Below, in pieces: positions 1 through 6,773 of a stretch of DNA of 7,302 nt. The notes beneath the pieces are model-generated. The model did no database searches. It was not told the origin of the DNA and saw only the letters and a program-made list of their open reading frames with translations. Origin of the DNA: an uncultured Clostridia bacterium (GTDB taxonomy: Bacteria > Bacillota > Clostridia > Lachnospirales > CAMVHY01); NCBI GenBank assembly GCA_946415665.1, contig CAMKTI010000087.1, forward strand, positions 1 through 7,302. Direction: 5' to 3'. Position numbers and translations under genes: made by a program. Positions within the stretch are counted from its first letter, which is position 1. Each line of letters starts with the position of its first letter.

Positions 1-187
1 TATTTTTATCTCTACTATCTCCCTTGCTTTTATTTTTGACTTGCTTTTTATGTGAGCGCCGCCTAATATAAATTCACTTAAAACACTTGCGGGATGAGGC
101 GAACCCTGGTTCCTATAGTATCAATGTTTTTCCGAAAACGGTCAATCATCGATTTCATAAACATAAACAAAGACACTGGCGCGACTA
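1..187. other. Edge region with no confident gene
   Basis: I see no complete gene here. On the minus strand one frame is open from about 123 to the window edge without any ATG, GTG or TTG start; its peptide contains NQGSPHPASVLSEF and becomes Lys/Ile-rich. A second minus-strand frame is open from about 205 to a TAA at 78-80 and ends in RVRLIPQVF. That second frame could be the frameshifted tail of the neighbouring pseudogene. The stretch around 55-125 is visibly richer in G+C than its surroundings. It may be the end of a repeat or mobile element, but I recognise no terminal inverted repeat. Confidence 0.3.
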
Positions 188-939
188 TCAAATCAAAACG
201 GAAAGCAAACGATCAGCAATTGCAACTGCCGTACTTAGCGACATTGAATAATAGCGATTCGAATCTAAATCTAAAGGGAAATTATCAATAATTCTAAAAA
301 ACTCAAATATAATAATACCATAACCACAATGAATCATTTGAACACTATCAGACCAAAATGGACGATAGGAATTAAATTTCTTATATTCATGTACTCGAGA
401 TACATCGATGGGAATGGTCCTGAACGTTGTTGCCATGTTCTCTGAAACGCAGAGATAGTACAAAAAAAAGCTTTTCCTTCTCTTCCATCTCGTGTCAAAA
501 ATTCGTATGCATAAAAATTTTTTTCTTTACTCATCATAAATCCAACAGTATTGATTATAATGCATAACAACGAAATAAAACCTGGGATAATTAACGATGC
601 TAAACCAAAACCATATATAATTGCTGGCAAACCAGAAATAAGAAATAGTATACCAAAAACACACAGAGCTAAAATACAAATATCAAGTATAAACGCGAAC
701 CAATCCAGCTTATGCCATTGTTTTGCTATTAAATATCAAAAAGCAAAAATAATATCTTTGATAGCCATAAACGGCACATAAATTGTCCAAGCTAAATTTT
801 CAAACAAACGGAGTCCAAACTCAATTATTATATTTTTATTTCTCATAAAACATTGTTTTTGTATCCAAGGTAAATTCAAATAGATAGGATAACCGCTAAT
901 TTCATTATCAACATTATCTAGATCGCCTTCATTCTCCAT
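188..939 (-). pseudogene. Decayed multi-pass membrane protein gene (copy B)
   Basis: This is a broken paralogue of the gene at 1123-1662; family and function are not recognised. The start is ATG at 937-939, 8 nt after GGAAGG, rather than the GTG three codons upstream, which overlaps the ribosome site. Translation runs MENEGDLDNV and then stops at an in-frame TGA (736-738) after ...IIFAF. The same frame stays open beyond it with hydrophobic segments and the family motif FLISGLPAII. Coding then shifts frame at a run of eight A (462-469): one added base joins GKAFF to the frame ending ...LLSVLI at 188. A further shift near 205 could extend it to the TAA at 78. Repaired length would be about 250 residues or more. 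In common with copy A are ILF-I-GLPA-I, YAY followed by an acidic/Gly stretch, RP-W and NRYY. A TGA-to-Trp code is unlikely because ruvB uses TGA as stop and other genes use TGG. Confidence 0.65.
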
Positions 940-1043
940 AAAAAACACCCTTCCTTTAAAAAATAAAATATATTCATTATCACAAAAAATTGACTCAAAT
1001 TCATTTTATATAAAAGAATATTTTATGTCAAGTACATATTTTT
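909..1043. repeat. 135-bp direct repeat, copy 1 (promoter and 5' end of copy B)
   Basis: This segment matches 1632-1766 base for base at a fixed offset of 723. I count three differences (918/1641, 1002/1725, 1016/1739). Read on the minus strand it contains a -35/-10 promoter, a leader of about 57 nt, the ribosome site and the first codons of the membrane protein. Identity ends abruptly just after the -35 region on one side and about ten codons into the gene on the other. Confidence 0.95.
1003..1031 (-). promoter_or_regulatory. Sigma-A-type promoter of copy B
   Basis: On the minus strand, TTGACA (1026-1031) is followed by a 17-bp spacer and TAAAAT (1003-1008). The -35 is a perfect consensus match and the -10 has one mismatch. 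The ribosome site lies at about 948-957. Confidence 0.8.
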
Positions 1044-1122
1044 ACTATTTTAGTTTTATTTATTTTTGATAATAGCGATTAATAATATTCGCAAACGACT
1101 GAAATAGTATCGAAATTTTTTT

Positions 1123-1662
1123 TCATCTATCCTCCTGCTTAATCTTCATTGGCGCATGCTTTACAGGAAATAAAAATTTCCATTTGGGTCTTAATCCTTC
1201 ATCATAAGGTCTTATTCTATATTCTTCTTTCACTTGATCCATCGAAAAATATGCTCCTCCGTCATATTTATAGGCATACATCGGTTCTATTTCACTCTTA
1301 CCTGACCCAGCAGAATCAAAGATATAAAGAACAATAAAAATAGCGTGAATTATAATTGTTACGAGTCCAATCCACCATATAACAGCTGGCAAACCAGGTA
1401 TAAAAAATAATATATCTGAAACATAAGGTAGCAATATCAATGGGAATAATAATAAAGCTTGTAGTATTGAATTATTTTCTCTTCGGTAATACTGAATAAA
1501 ATTATACGGTACAGTAAAAAAGAAATAAAATGCCTCAAGTGTACAAATACAAATATGCATAAATTTGTTAAAGGGTCGAATAAAATATTGCTTGCCACCG
1601 AGAAACAAAATATTACATCTGTGACCATAAGCAACATTATTTAGATCGCCTTCATTCTCCAT
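1123..1662 (-). CDS. Hypothetical multi-pass membrane protein (copy A)
   Basis: The family is not recognised. The start is ATG at 1660-1662, giving 179 residues. The ribosome site AAAGGAAGGG lies 8 nt upstream, whereas the GTG at 1669-1671 overlaps that site and is unlikely to be used. After a short polar N-terminus (MENEGDLNNV) there are three likely membrane segments, at about residues 34-56, 66-89 and 95-115. The last two flank a PGLPAVIWW turn. There is no cleavable signal peptide. The polar, charged C-terminal region carries YAYKYDGG and GLRPKW. It has its own near-consensus promoter and is transcribed divergently from ruvA. It shares low protein identity with pseudogene copy B but an almost identical 5' end. 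The frame stays open for 20 codons past the TGA stop and contains NRYY, which is also present in copy B, so this copy may itself be shortened. Integral membrane location is fairly sure; role unknown. Confidence 0.7.
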   Translation of the reverse strand: MENEGDLNNVAYGHRCNILFLGGKQYFIRPFNKFMHICICTLEAFYFFFTVPYNFIQYYRRENNSILQALLLFPLILLPYVSDILFFIPGLPAVIWWIGLVTIIIHAIFIVLYIFDSAGSGKSEIEPMYAYKYDGGAYFSMDQVKEEYRIRPYDEGLRPKWKFLFPVKHAPMKIKQEDR

Positions 1663-1766
1663 AAAAAACACCCTTCCTTTAAAAAATAAAATATATTCAT
1701 TATCACAAAAAATTGACTCAAATTTATTTTATATAAAAAAATATTTTATGTCAAGTACATATTTTT
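1632..1766. repeat. 135-bp direct repeat, copy 2 (promoter and 5' end of copy A)
   Basis: This is the partner of 909-1043, about 98% identical, covering promoter, leader, ribosome site and first codons of copy A. The repeat carries no flanking inverted ends or target duplication that I can see, so it looks like a duplicated or gene-converted 5' module rather than a mobile element. Confidence 0.95.
1726..1754 (-). promoter_or_regulatory. Sigma-A-type promoter of copy A
   Basis: On the minus strand, TTGACA (1749-1754), a 17-bp spacer and TAAAAT (1726-1731) form a near-consensus housekeeping promoter. The predicted start of transcription, near 1719, gives a leader of about 57 nt. Confidence 0.82.
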
Positions 1767-1782
1767 TTCATATCTTTATAAT
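1754..1782 (+). promoter_or_regulatory. Candidate promoter of the ruvA-ruvB-comF operon
   Basis: A perfect TATAAT lies at 1777-1782, about 65 bp before the ruvA start. The hexamer 17 bp upstream (AGTACA, 1754-1759) matches the -35 consensus at only three positions, so this would be a weaker promoter than those of the accessory genes. It sits back to back with the -35 of copy A, so the two divergent promoters touch. Confidence 0.4.
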
Positions 1783-1846
1783 TTTTCGTTGGCAAATAAT
1801 TTTGTTATAAAAAAATCGCGCAAAAAAATAAAAACGGGGTTTATTT

Positions 1847-2446
1847 ATGATTTATTTTTTAATTGGTGAAGTTGAGTTGCTAGAAAAAAATTTTGTCGTG
1901 ATAAATAATAATAATATTGGCTATCAAATAAAAATTTCTGATGCAACACATAATAAAATTTTGGATTTAATATCAAGTGATCGCAAAAAAAAAATTAAAT
2001 TTTATACATTTATGACGATCAAAGATGAAATTATCTTTTTATACGGATTTTTATCTCGCGAGGAACTCGAAATTTTTAATCAGTTGCTTAGTGTTTCAGG
2101 AATTGGTCCAAAAGCTGCAATGAATATTCTTGCAAATATAACTCATGAAAATATTTTGTCGGCAATCGCCAACGAAAATATAAATTTGTTAAGTAGTGTT
2201 CCGGGCATTGGAAAAAAAACTGCGCAAAGATTAATTTTGGAACTTAAAGATAAAATAAATAAATTGGATTTAAATATTTCTGCCGATAATAAAAATTTTT
2301 TTGAGGCACAGGAAGCACTTTTTAGTTTGGGTTATTCGCAATCAGATATAATAAAAATTACGACGCAAATAAAAAATCAAAATCAAAATTTGACGACAGA
2401 AGAAATTATTAAGCAGGCATTAAAATTATTTGCGATAAAAAAATAG
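1847..2446 (+). CDS. ruvA: Holliday junction branch migration complex subunit RuvA
   Basis: RuvA tetramers bind the four-way Holliday junction and load the RuvB motors that drive branch migration during recombinational repair. The 199 residues are the usual family length. An N-terminal OB-fold (about 1-64, opening MIYFLIGEV and containing NNIGYQI) is followed by two helix-hairpin-helix motifs, GIGPKAA at 85-91 and GIGKKTA at 120-126, which contact the DNA backbone. After a flexible linker the C-terminal RuvB-binding domain begins near 150 (EAQEALFSLGYS). The wording of the HhH region (LLSVSGIGPKAA) is Firmicutes-like. The start ATG follows a modest GGGG site with 7 nt spacing. First gene of an operon with ruvB 12 bp downstream. 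No ruvC lies next to it, although many bacteria place it there. Confidence 0.97.
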   Translation: MIYFLIGEVELLEKNFVVINNNNIGYQIKISDATHNKILDLISSDRKKKIKFYTFMTIKDEIIFLYGFLSREELEIFNQLLSVSGIGPKAAMNILANITHENILSAIANENINLLSSVPGIGKKTAQRLILELKDKINKLDLNISADNKNFFEAQEALFSLGYSQSDIIKITTQIKNQNQNLTTEEIIKQALKLFAIKK

Positions 2447-2458
2447 TGAGGCAAAAAT

Positions 2459-3448
2459 ATGGCAAGATTAATAGACACAAAAAATTTAAGCGAAGACGAA
2501 AATTTTGAAACGAAATTAAGACCATTGGATTTTAAAAATTATATTGGGCAAAAAAAAATTACTGACAATCTTAAAATTTATATTGAAGCGGCAAAATTAC
2601 GCGGAGAAACATTGGATCATGTTCTTTTTTATGGTGCGCCAGGTTTAGGAAAAACAACTTTGGCAAATATAATTGCGCACGAAATGCAAGTAAATATAAA
2701 AATTACTTCTGGTCCGGCAATAGAAAATACAGGTGAAATGGCAGCGATTTTAAATAATTTAAATCATGGCGATGTTTTATTTATCGATGAAATTCACAGA
2801 TTAAATCGTGTTGTCGAAGAAATGCTTTATTCAGCAATGGAAGATTTTGTTTTGGATATAATAATCGGACAGGGCGCCAGCGCAAAAAATATAAGGATTG
2901 ACTTGCCAAAATTTACTCTCGTCGGCGCAACAACTCGAATTGGATTATTAACAGCGCCGTTGCGAGATCGTTTCGGAATAATAAATAAATTAGATTTGTA
3001 TAAGCCGGAAGATTTGGAAAAAATAATTTTGAGATCAGCAAAAGTATTAAAAACAAAAATCGAAAATGATGCGGCACAAGAAATTGCAAAAAGATCGCGT
3101 GGAACACCTCGAATCGCAAATAGATTATTAAAACGAATTCGTGATTTTGCGCAAATAAAAAATAATGGCGTGATAAATAAATTATTAGCAGACGAATCTC
3201 TTAATTTGCTCGAAATTGATAAGGCAGGGCTGGATTTAATCGATAGAAAAATTTTGGACGTGATAATAAATAAATTTAATGGCGGACCTGTTGGACTTGA
3301 AACTTTGTCGGCAGCTTTAAACGAAGATTCAGAAACGATTGAAGATGTTTATGAGCCGTATTTAATTCAAATTGGATATATAAAAAGAACTCCACGCGGT
3401 CGAGTTGTAACGCTTGGAGCTTATGAACATTTGGGATTAACGATATGA
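2459..3448 (+). CDS. ruvB: Holliday junction branch migration ATPase RuvB
   Basis: RuvB is the AAA+ hexameric motor that pulls DNA through the RuvA-bound junction using ATP. The 329 residues are close to the usual size. Visible in order are RPLDFKNYIGQ (21-31), Walker A GAPGLGKTT (59-67), Walker B with DEIH (106-113), sensor 1 GATTR (156-160), the arginine-finger segment RDRFG (169-173), sensor 2 GTPRIANR (215-222), and a C-terminal winged helix containing GGPVGLETL and TPRGR. The first Walker A proline of the common GPPGLGKTT is alanine here, which should not affect the catalytic Lys65 or Thr66. The start ATG has a GTGAGG ribosome site that overlaps the end of ruvA. Its TGA stop overlaps the comF start in an ATGA arrangement, indicating translational coupling. 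Confidence 0.98.
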   Translation: MARLIDTKNLSEDENFETKLRPLDFKNYIGQKKITDNLKIYIEAAKLRGETLDHVLFYGAPGLGKTTLANIIAHEMQVNIKITSGPAIENTGEMAAILNNLNHGDVLFIDEIHRLNRVVEEMLYSAMEDFVLDIIIGQGASAKNIRIDLPKFTLVGATTRIGLLTAPLRDRFGIINKLDLYKPEDLEKIILRSAKVLKTKIENDAAQEIAKRSRGTPRIANRLLKRIRDFAQIKNNGVINKLLADESLNLLEIDKAGLDLIDRKILDVIINKFNGGPVGLETLSAALNEDSETIEDVYEPYLIQIGYIKRTPRGRVVTLGAYEHLGLTI

Positions 3449-4155
3449 AAATAATAAATTTTTTTTTGGATTTGTTGTTTCCCAAAAAGTGTATTGTGTG
3501 TGATGAAATTTTTGAATTTAAAAATCGTGATAAATATTTGTGTGATGACTGTAAAAATTTGTTTGAAATTATAAATTCGCGTCGCTGTAAAAAATGTAGT
3601 CGGCCGATTGATTCCGGAAATTTTTGTAATTTATGTAGCTCGAAAAATAATATTTTTGATTTAAATTATGCGTTTTTTGTTTATGACGGGATTATTCCTG
3701 AGATGATTCATAAGTTTAAATTTAAAAATCATCCGGCGGTTGGAATTGGTTTGGGAAAAATCATGGCTGAAAATTTAGATTTAAGTCTTATAAATAAAAA
3801 ATTTGATTTTATAATCCCCGTGCCGATTCATAAAAAAAGAATGCGTGAACGCGGATTTAATCAAGCCGAAATTATGGCGCGTGAAATTTCAAAAAAAATA
3901 TCTGTCCCGTTAAGAACAGATATTTTATTTAGAATCAAAAATACAAAACCGCAGTGGCATTTAAATGCTCATGAACGTGAAAATAATTTAAAAAATGCTT
4001 TTGCCGCCAAAAAAATCAATCATAAAAATATAATTTTGCTTGACGATATTTTTACGACCGGCAGTACAATAAACAAATGTTCCGAAGTGTTAAAACAATC
4101 CGGCGCAGATTATATTTTTAGTTTGACTTTTTCTATTACACATAAGAATTTTTAG
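3445..4155 (+). CDS. comF: ComF family protein (zinc-binding, phosphoribosyltransferase fold)
   Basis: ComF-family proteins are cytoplasmic and are needed in naturally competent bacteria to handle incoming single-stranded DNA; family members also occur widely in species not known to be competent. The 236 residues show an N-terminal zinc finger with four CxxC pairs (Cys 16/19, 33/36, 48/51, 61/64), then a phosphoribosyltransferase domain. Its landmarks are IPVPIH (124-129), RERGFNQA (134-141), the family KPQ...ER..N region (168-180) and the PRPP-binding signature DDIFTTGST (200-208). All key residues are present, so the gene looks intact. It overlaps ruvB by 4 bp (ATGA) and is probably translated by coupling. 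Its stop overlaps the stop of the convergent large gene, and I see no terminator hairpin between them. The link to competence in this organism is inference. Confidence 0.93.
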   Translation: MKIINFFLDLLFPKKCIVCDEIFEFKNRDKYLCDDCKNLFEIINSRRCKKCSRPIDSGNFCNLCSSKNNIFDLNYAFFVYDGIIPEMIHKFKFKNHPAVGIGLGKIMAENLDLSLINKKFDFIIPVPIHKKRMRERGFNQAEIMAREISKKISVPLRTDILFRIKNTKPQWHLNAHERENNLKNAFAAKKINHKNIILLDDIFTTGSTINKCSEVLKQSGADYIFSLTFSITHKNF

Positions 4156-6662
4156 AAATTATTATTATTCCCATATGTCGGGTCATAATATTTTTCTGTT
4201 TTTATACGATATTGGTCCGGCTCATAAATATTTCCATTTTCATCAATTAAGATTGATGCTTGATAACCGGAGGATAAGTTTATAGATTCATCGCTTTTAT
4301 GCTTGCAAAACAATCCGACTAAGATAGATATCCCCACAGTAAATAAAATACAACCTGAAATCAGTAAGCCTAAAAGTACTTTAAATGCAATTGTCAAAGA
4401 CAAAATGATACATAAAATACCTAAAATTGCTAAAGCAACTCCAATAATTTGTAAAGCCAATTTGTTATTGCTTGATCCAATGGTTGATTTTCCCTTACTC
4501 TTATTAATGTCATCGTTTAAATTAGACTTTTCCTCACATTCTTTTTGATTAAGATTTAGATTCAACGGACTTTTAAGGTTTTTACTTCCATTTTGATTAA
4601 TGTAACCGTCCTTGTAATCAGTTTTATTTAAAATATTGTTATCCGCGATATCTTTTGGAATAAGTTTTTCCTCAGATTTTTTAAACTCTTTTACAAATTT
4701 TTGTTGCTCTTGAGTATATTCTAATTTATTTTGATTAGGATTTAGTTTTAAAAGCGTTTCCAAATCTTGATTTTCCTCATCGTTAACGTTATATTTGACT
4801 TTAAAGATGTATTTATCATAGTCTTTCAGTTTTTCTCTAAAATGCCTAGGATACAATGTTAAGTTTTTACCCATCGCTATTAACACTTTCGCCAATTTTA
4901 GCATATCTGCTTGGGTTTGATTATTCGCGATTTTGTTAAGGATATCATCAATACCGGGTAAGCAAATTTCTAAATTTTGAATCTTATCAAACCCAATAAA
5001 ATTACCTAAAGCTATTAATAAATCTGCGACCTTGCTTGCATCTTGATCTCCGTCGAGCATCTTCACAATATAATTACAACAAAGCTTGCCTGTTAATTGT
5101 ATCTTAGATGATTGTAACTCTTTTACTAAACTTAACAGACTCTGTGTGCTTTGAAGAGATTTAAATTTCTTTAGAATCGCATAAACTACATCATCATTCT
5201 GCTTACAATTAAACTGCGAATTGATCTCTTTGAACTTTGTTAGTAATTCGTGGATGTTACACAGCATCTGATTAGATTTTAATTTATTTACAATATCAAT
5301 AATCATCTTTGCTTCAAATAATATTCCGAGCTTTTTAAACCCGTCCAGTAAAGCGCATACATCATACACAGTCTGATTAGATTCTAATTTATTTACAATA
5401 TCAATAATCATCTTTGCTTCAAATAATATTCCGAGCTTTTTAAGCCTGTCCAGTAAATTGCATACATCATACACAGTCTGATCAGATTTTAATTTATTTA
5501 CAATATCAATAATCATCTTTGCGTCAAATAATATTCCGAGCTTTTTAAACCTGCCCAGTAAAGCGCACACATCATCTACGGTTTGATTAGATGATAACTT
5601 ATTCATAACGTTATCAACTAGCTCTCTTGTAAGTTTTACACCAATCTCTTCAAACTTGTTTAACAAAGCGCACACATCATCCACAGTTTGATTATTATTG
5701 AGATATTCTAAGACATTTTCATAGTGATCTTTATCAAATACGAAACCGATTTTGACTAACTCATCTACTAATTTTAAAAGATCCGTCGCTTGTGACTTAT
5801 TATAATCTGACTTATCCAACTTACCTAAGATCGTTTTAAGATGTTTTTTTTCAAGAGTTAACTGTGTTACTAATTTGTATATATATTCCGCATGGGCTCT
5901 TAATGTTTTATTTAAGATTGTATCTGTATCATTTTTCGTAAGGTAACTTTTTAATTGTTCTGCTAACAGTGACATATCTCTTGCGCTTTCATAATCTGAC
6001 ATCTTATTCGATAAAATACAACCGATTACTTCACGATTGGTAAGTTGCGACGCTTTCTGTTCTTTGGTTAACACACTTAGTAATTCTGCTATGCCGTCAG
6101 CCTTTATTTTCTCTCCGCTAATATGATTTAAGGTTTTGAGAATATCTACTTCTTTCTTTTTTTTGCTGTCTGAGTTATTCCATATCTGTAATAACTGTAC
6201 CACGTCCTTACAATCCCGAGTATTTACTTTATTTAAGACGTCGTCCCACTCCAGATTATCACTGTTTTCAGCATCAGTATTTTCGATTACGTATGATAAT
6301 AAATTTCGAAATTCCGTAAATTTATTATTATAATGATAGAAAACATCTATTGGTGCAGTCTGTTTCAAAATACACTTACTTACACTATTAAAATATAAAT
6401 CTTTATTCTGATCTTTAAAAAGTTTTAATATAGAACTCATATCACTTGCGTTTGCATAAATTGTGCAGTCTCGCATTTGGTCTAAAAGCTTGGCAAGGTT
6501 ATCGACCGTAAACCAATTTGCTTTAAATTGCTGTATGGCCGTGCATATTTTGTCACCTGTTAGTTTATCCGATGTCTTTATCTCATCTGTTATATTCAAA
6601 AACTTCTTAAAATCATCAAACTTTTTTCCCACATCTGTAATATTTGTATGACCTTCATTCAT
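4152..6662 (-). CDS. Large alpha-solenoid repeat protein with C-terminal membrane hairpin
   Basis: This 836-residue protein is not recognised by family. The start ATG (6660-6662) has a textbook AAGGAGG ribosome site 8 nt upstream and a near-consensus promoter. There is no signal peptide. Most of the protein (about 20-630) looks helical and repetitive. Between about 290 and 465 are 35-residue units of pattern N-Q-T-V-x-D-V-C-x-L-L...F-K-K-L-G-I followed by AKMIIDIVNKL. Three are nearly identical and two flanking ones diverged, with weaker relatives on both sides (for example NNQTQADMLKLAKVL). The two-helix, 35-residue period resembles pentatricopeptide or other alpha-solenoid repeats that bind RNA or protein. 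A polar Lys/Asn-rich linker (about 640-730) leads to two hydrophobic segments near 735-758 and 761-785, separated by a very short loop, then a polar tail of about 50 residues ending in NNNNF. Both ends would then lie on the same side of a membrane, as in chlamydial Inc-like proteins; this is an analogy only. A membrane-anchored interaction or effector protein is the likeliest role. Confidence 0.85.
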   Translation of the reverse strand: MNEGHTNITDVGKKFDDFKKFLNITDEIKTSDKLTGDKICTAIQQFKANWFTVDNLAKLLDQMRDCTIYANASDMSSILKLFKDQNKDLYFNSVSKCILKQTAPIDVFYHYNNKFTEFRNLLSYVIENTDAENSDNLEWDDVLNKVNTRDCKDVVQLLQIWNNSDSKKKKEVDILKTLNHISGEKIKADGIAELLSVLTKEQKASQLTNREVIGCILSNKMSDYESARDMSLLAEQLKSYLTKNDTDTILNKTLRAHAEYIYKLVTQLTLEKKHLKTILGKLDKSDYNKSQATDLLKLVDELVKIGFVFDKDHYENVLEYLNNNQTVDDVCALLNKFEEIGVKLTRELVDNVMNKLSSNQTVDDVCALLGRFKKLGILFDAKMIIDIVNKLKSDQTVYDVCNLLDRLKKLGILFEAKMIIDIVNKLESNQTVYDVCALLDGFKKLGILFEAKMIIDIVNKLKSNQMLCNIHELLTKFKEINSQFNCKQNDDVVYAILKKFKSLQSTQSLLSLVKELQSSKIQLTGKLCCNYIVKMLDGDQDASKVADLLIALGNFIGFDKIQNLEICLPGIDDILNKIANNQTQADMLKLAKVLIAMGKNLTLYPRHFREKLKDYDKYIFKVKYNVNDEENQDLETLLKLNPNQNKLEYTQEQQKFVKEFKKSEEKLIPKDIADNNILNKTDYKDGYINQNGSKNLKSPLNLNLNQKECEEKSNLNDDINKSKGKSTIGSSNNKLALQIIGVALAILGILCIILSLTIAFKVLLGLLISGCILFTVGISILVGLFCKHKSDESINLSSGYQASILIDENGNIYEPDQYRIKTEKYYDPTYGNNNNF
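5270..5584 (-). repeat. Three in-frame 105-bp tandem repeats
   Basis: Units 5270-5374, 5375-5479 and 5480-5584 are each exactly 105 bp, or 35 codons, so repeat number can change without breaking the frame. By eye, unit 2 differs from unit 1 at about 5 positions and unit 3 at about 9. The adjoining segment 5585-5689 is the same length but strongly diverged, and the next one is more so. The core encodes LGILF(D/E)AKMIIDIVNK. Such high DNA identity points to recent expansion or homogenisation. Confidence 0.95.
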
Positions 6663-6734
6663 AATGTTTGCCTCCTTTTGAAAACAAATAAAAATTTTTT
6701 TAATTAAATTTAAAAAGCAACTCCGTTTATTTTC

Positions 6735-6763
6735 ATTTTAACCCAAAAAATAATATGTGTCAA
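6735..6763 (-). promoter_or_regulatory. Sigma-A-type promoter of the solenoid gene
   Basis: On the minus strand, TTGACA (6758-6763), a 17-bp spacer and TAAAAT (6735-6740) have the same hexamers and spacing as the promoters of the two membrane-protein paralogues. A leader of about 65 nt leads to the AAGGAGG ribosome site at 6671-6677. Confidence 0.85.
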
Positions 6764-6773
6764 GTGTTTTCAA

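Noticed and set aside
94..291. Small plus-strand ORF starting MRRTLVPI
   Set aside because: It has no ribosome site and no recognisable motif, and it overlaps the minus-strand membrane-protein remnant.
736..738. TGA decoded as tryptophan (genetic code 4)
   Set aside because: ruvB ends with TGA exactly where the family ends, the Trp codons I checked in comF and the solenoid gene are TGG, and no conserved gene here needs TGA readthrough. Copy B also has a separate frameshift.
1076..1100. Terminator hairpin after copy A
   Set aside because: The only complementary arms (GCGA and TCGC) give a 4-bp stem with a long A+T-rich loop, too weak to call.
1669..1671. GTG as the start of copy A (and 946-948 in copy B)
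   Set aside because: It overlaps the ribosome-binding sequence. The ATG three codons later has ideal 8-nt spacing.
4303..4548. Plus-strand ORF opposite the membrane hairpin of the large gene
   Set aside because: It is an antisense shadow of the hydrophobic coding region, with no ribosome site.
5270..5689. CRISPR array
   Set aside because: The units are contiguous 105-bp coding repeats without spacers and lie in frame inside a long gene.
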